DNA from: Phycisphaerae bacterium
GTDB lineage: Bacteria; Planctomycetota; Phycisphaerae; Phycisphaerales; UBA1924
Length of the DNA stretch: 64,000 nt
Direction: 5' to 3'
NCBI GenBank assembly: GCA_022180725.1
Contig: BQMO01000003.1
Coordinates: 1-64,000 of the forward strand
Positions within the stretch are counted from its first letter, which is position 1, and each line of letters opens with the position of its first letter. The notes under the pieces were generated by a model, which saw only the letters and a list, made by a program, of their open reading frames with translations, did not search any database and was not told where the DNA came from. Positions 61,783 through 64,000 of this stretch are shown here, piece after piece. The position numbers were made by a program, and so were the translations under genes.

Positions 61783-63213
61783 ATGCGCCCGCCGGGTGAC
61801 GTACCGTTCCCGACCTTGGATACGGATATCCGACGCAGCGCACGGATCGCGGGGGTGCTCGGGGCGGCGGTGCCCGGGGCCGTGGCCGACTTCCACCCCG
61901 CCACGCTGCCCCGCATGGCCCGCCGGACCTACGCCCTCGAACTCACGTCAACCTTCTTCTTCGCACTGGCCCTCACCGCGATCGACGGCGGGGTGCTCGC
62001 GGTCCTCGCCAAGCAGACCTACTCGGGCATCGTGCCCGAACGCGTGCTCAACCTGTGCGTGGGTTTGCTGGGCGCCATGGACGCCGCCGCCAACATCCTG
62101 AGTTTCGCGTGGCTCAGCGTGGGGCAGGGCAAGCCCAAGATTCCCGTCGTCAACCTGCTCCAGGTCGGGGTCATCGCGACCCTGGGCGGCATCGCCCTGC
62201 TCCCGCAGACTCCGACGGGGCTGGTCCTGCTCGTGCTGCTGGCGATGATCGCCCGTTCGTGCTGGTCGGGCATTCTCACCATTCGCCCGACGGTGTGGCG
62301 GACGACCTACCCCGCCTCGATGCGGGCGCGCGTCGTCGGACGATTCTCCACCATCCAGTTGATCGTGGTGTCCATCGGCGGGGCGCTGCTGGGGCGGCTG
62401 CTCGACGTGGATCGCGGGTGGTACGGCCCGGCGGTGGGAGCGGCGGGGTTCGTCGCCCTCTTCGCCGTCGTTGCCACCAGCCGCATCCGCGTCCGCCGCG
62501 AGGCCCGCCAACTCCGCCTCGAACGCCATGGTGAGCCGATCATGAAGCCGTGGCACGGGCCGGCGGCGGTGTGGCGCGTGCTCCGCAGGGACCGCCGCTA
62601 CGCCCAGTTCCAGGGGTGCATGACGGTGCTCGGGTTCGCCAACATCATGGTGAACCCCATCCTCGCCATCACGCTCAAGGAACAGTTCGGCAAGGATTTC
62701 TTCGCCAGCATTCTCATCACCAGCACGCTCCAGCAGGGCATGCAGATCGTCGCGATTCCCATGTGGGCCAAGATGCTCGACCGGTCGCACGTCGTGCAGT
62801 TCCGGGCCATTCACAGTTGGGTGTTCGCGCTCAGCGGGCTGTTGCTGGTCGCCGGGGCCGTGCTCCATCAGGTCGCGTGGTTCTATGTCGCCGCGATGGT
62901 GATGGGGCTGGCGTACGGGGGCGGCTCGATCGCGTGGCACCTCGGGCACGTGGACTTCGCGCCCCCGAGCGAGACGAGCCAGTACATGGCCGCCCACGTT
63001 ACGCTCAACGGTGTGCGCGGGCTGATCGCGCCCTTCGTGTCGGTCACGCTGTACGAAGTCTTCAAGGCCGCGGGGTGGAACGCCTCGGCTTTGGTGTTGG
63101 GGGTGTCGCTGGGCGTGTCGGTCGCCGGCGCGGTCGGGTTCTCGTGGCTGAACGCCTCGATGAAGCGCGAGATGATCGGATTCTCACGCGCCAAGAAAGC
63201 CGCCGCGTCGTGA
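61783..63213 (+). CDS. MFS transporter
   Basis: The protein has 476 residues and about 12 membrane helices after a cytosolic N-terminal 55. Helix pattern and the loop R-A-R-V-V-G-R-F match major facilitator proteins. ATG 61783; an internal start at about 61918 is possible. Cargo unknown. Confidence 0.78.
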   Translation: MRPPGDVPFPTLDTDIRRSARIAGVLGAAVPGAVADFHPATLPRMARRTYALELTSTFFFALALTAIDGGVLAVLAKQTYSGIVPERVLNLCVGLLGAMDAAANILSFAWLSVGQGKPKIPVVNLLQVGVIATLGGIALLPQTPTGLVLLVLLAMIARSCWSGILTIRPTVWRTTYPASMRARVVGRFSTIQLIVVSIGGALLGRLLDVDRGWYGPAVGAAGFVALFAVVATSRIRVRREARQLRLERHGEPIMKPWHGPAAVWRVLRRDRRYAQFQGCMTVLGFANIMVNPILAITLKEQFGKDFFASILITSTLQQGMQIVAIPMWAKMLDRSHVVQFRAIHSWVFALSGLLLVAGAVLHQVAWFYVAAMVMGLAYGGGSIAWHLGHVDFAPPSETSQYMAAHVTLNGVRGLIAPFVSVTLYEVFKAAGWNASALVLGVSLGVSVAGAVGFSWLNASMKREMIGFSRAKKAAAS

Positions 63214-63255
63214 CCGACGCGGCGCGCCCGATTCAACCCTCTCCTCCATCGCCGT

Positions 63256-63684
63256 TTATCCGATGCGGATCTTCCGCGGCTGAATCTGCGCCGGCTTGGG
63301 CAGCCGGAGCGTCAGCACGCCGTTGACCAGTTCGGCCTGGGCCTGGTCCTCGAGCACCGGCGCGGGCAGTTGCACCCGCCGCGCCAGCGTGTTCGTGCGC
63401 CGCTCGCGCCGGTGGTACCGCTCGGTGGTCTCCTCGGTGCTTTCCTCGCGCGTCGCGGTGAGGCTCAGCACGCCGTCGTGCACCTCGGCCTCGACCTGCT
63501 CCTTCGTGAACCCCGGCACCGACGCCCGCACGATCACGTGCGTGTCCGTTTCGGAAATGTCCAGGGCCATCGCCTCCGCCCCGTCCCGCAACGTCGGCAT
63601 CGACGTGAAGAACGGCTCATTGAAGAACGACTCGAACACGGCCACGGGCGAGAGGGAATTCTGTCGGCGGATCATGCAGTTCAT
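63256..63684 (-). CDS. Small heat-shock protein Hsp20
   Basis: The protein has 142 residues. AAGGAGG lies 5 bases before ATG 63684. Alpha-crystallin domain about 38-130 (I-V-R-A-S-V-P-G-F; V-H-D-G-V-L-S-L-T-A; A-E-L-V-N-G-V-L-T-L). An ATP-independent holdase chaperone. Confidence 0.9.
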   Translation of the reverse strand: MNCMIRRQNSLSPVAVFESFFNEPFFTSMPTLRDGAEAMALDISETDTHVIVRASVPGFTKEQVEAEVHDGVLSLTATREESTEETTERYHRRERRTNTLARRVQLPAPVLEDQAQAELVNGVLTLRLPKPAQIQPRKIRIG

Positions 63685-63808
63685 GGATGCCTCCTTGTGT
63701 TATCCGGCTTTATTCGTGCCGCACGATGCGGCATGAGGACCCAAGGCAACCGGCGTGCCAGCATGATCCCCACCGCCCCACACGATCACGTCCGTACGCA
63801 GTTGTGGC

Positions 63809-63930
63809 GTGCGTGGGTGAGGGCGTGCGTGGGTGAGGGCGTGCGTGGGGAAGGGGGCAAGCATCCCATCGCCGTCGATGGCGGCAGTCTTGCTGCCAAG
63901 ATGACATCGAACGCCCGTTCGTACGAACGG
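63809..63930. repeat. Tandem 16-bp repeat and a 16-bp palindrome in the closing non-coding stretch
   Basis: GTGCGTGGGTGAGGGC occurs twice in tandem (63809-63840) with a degenerate third copy to about 63857. CCGTTCGTACGAACGG (63915-63930) is a perfect palindrome. The 316 bases from 63685 to the window end contain no credible gene; frames there are short and Pro/Arg/Thr-rich. Confidence 0.6.
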
Positions 63931-64000
63931 ATGGCCGGGGAAGGCCCCCCGCTGACGGATTCTTCGCCCGCTCGCATCGTCGTGGGTACGCTGTTCGAAT

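Overview
The window looks like chromosome of a GC-rich Planctomycetota, most likely a Phycisphaerales-type bacterium. This is inferred from four things: secreted proteins that end in a dockerin-like tail closing with G-G-G-P-C-P; secreted proteins that end in a short hydrophobic helix plus an arginine run (PEP-CTERM-like); a serine/threonine kinase fused to CHASE2; and a membrane protein with a CxxC...CPxCG ribbon. No rRNA, tRNA or CRISPR array was recognised.

Layout. 1-11.8 kb: secreted proteins (three complete genes and one fragment share a near-identical dockerin-like tail), a YjdF-like membrane protein, and a CHASE2 kinase followed by a FecR-like lipoprotein. 11.85-27.95 kb: a minus-strand phage-head cassette (portal, scaffold, SU10/DUF5309-type major capsid, connector, two tail-like proteins, a TM/coiled-coil protein) with no terminase. 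Its capsid gene is split by a 10.9-kb element. 28-64 kb: ordinary chromosome with phosphohexomutase, polyphosphate kinase, FolB-FolK, RlmKL, SerA-UppP, an ImmA/IrrE-DUF4411 toxin-antitoxin pair, two SPOUT methyltransferases, an amidase, SucC, a lone ATP synthase beta subunit, an amine oxidase, an MFS transporter and Hsp20, interspersed with secreted proteins.

The main result is the element at about 14757-25680. From left to right it carries a type I-like methyltransferase fused to a single specificity domain, a convergent candidate PD-(D/E)XK nuclease, a small unknown gene, a sigma-like factor, a prohead protease/major capsid fusion, a RepA-like ATPase, a HARE-HTH protein and a large serine recombinase. 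It has no portal, terminase or tail genes. Joining the two flanks at a shared TC dinucleotide restores an in-frame 390-residue capsid gene. The two element ends then form a 40-bp attP with 8-bp inverted arms exactly 11 bases either side of that TC. The recombinase reading frame runs through the attachment site, so its C-terminal tail should differ between the integrated and excised forms.

The content (own capsid, own replication ATPase, integrase, restriction-modification cargo, insertion inside another element's capsid gene) suggests a capsid-encoding phage-satellite-like element that disrupts a resident phage or gene-transfer-agent-like cassette. Gene families and the split gene are read from sequence; the satellite lifestyle is inference.
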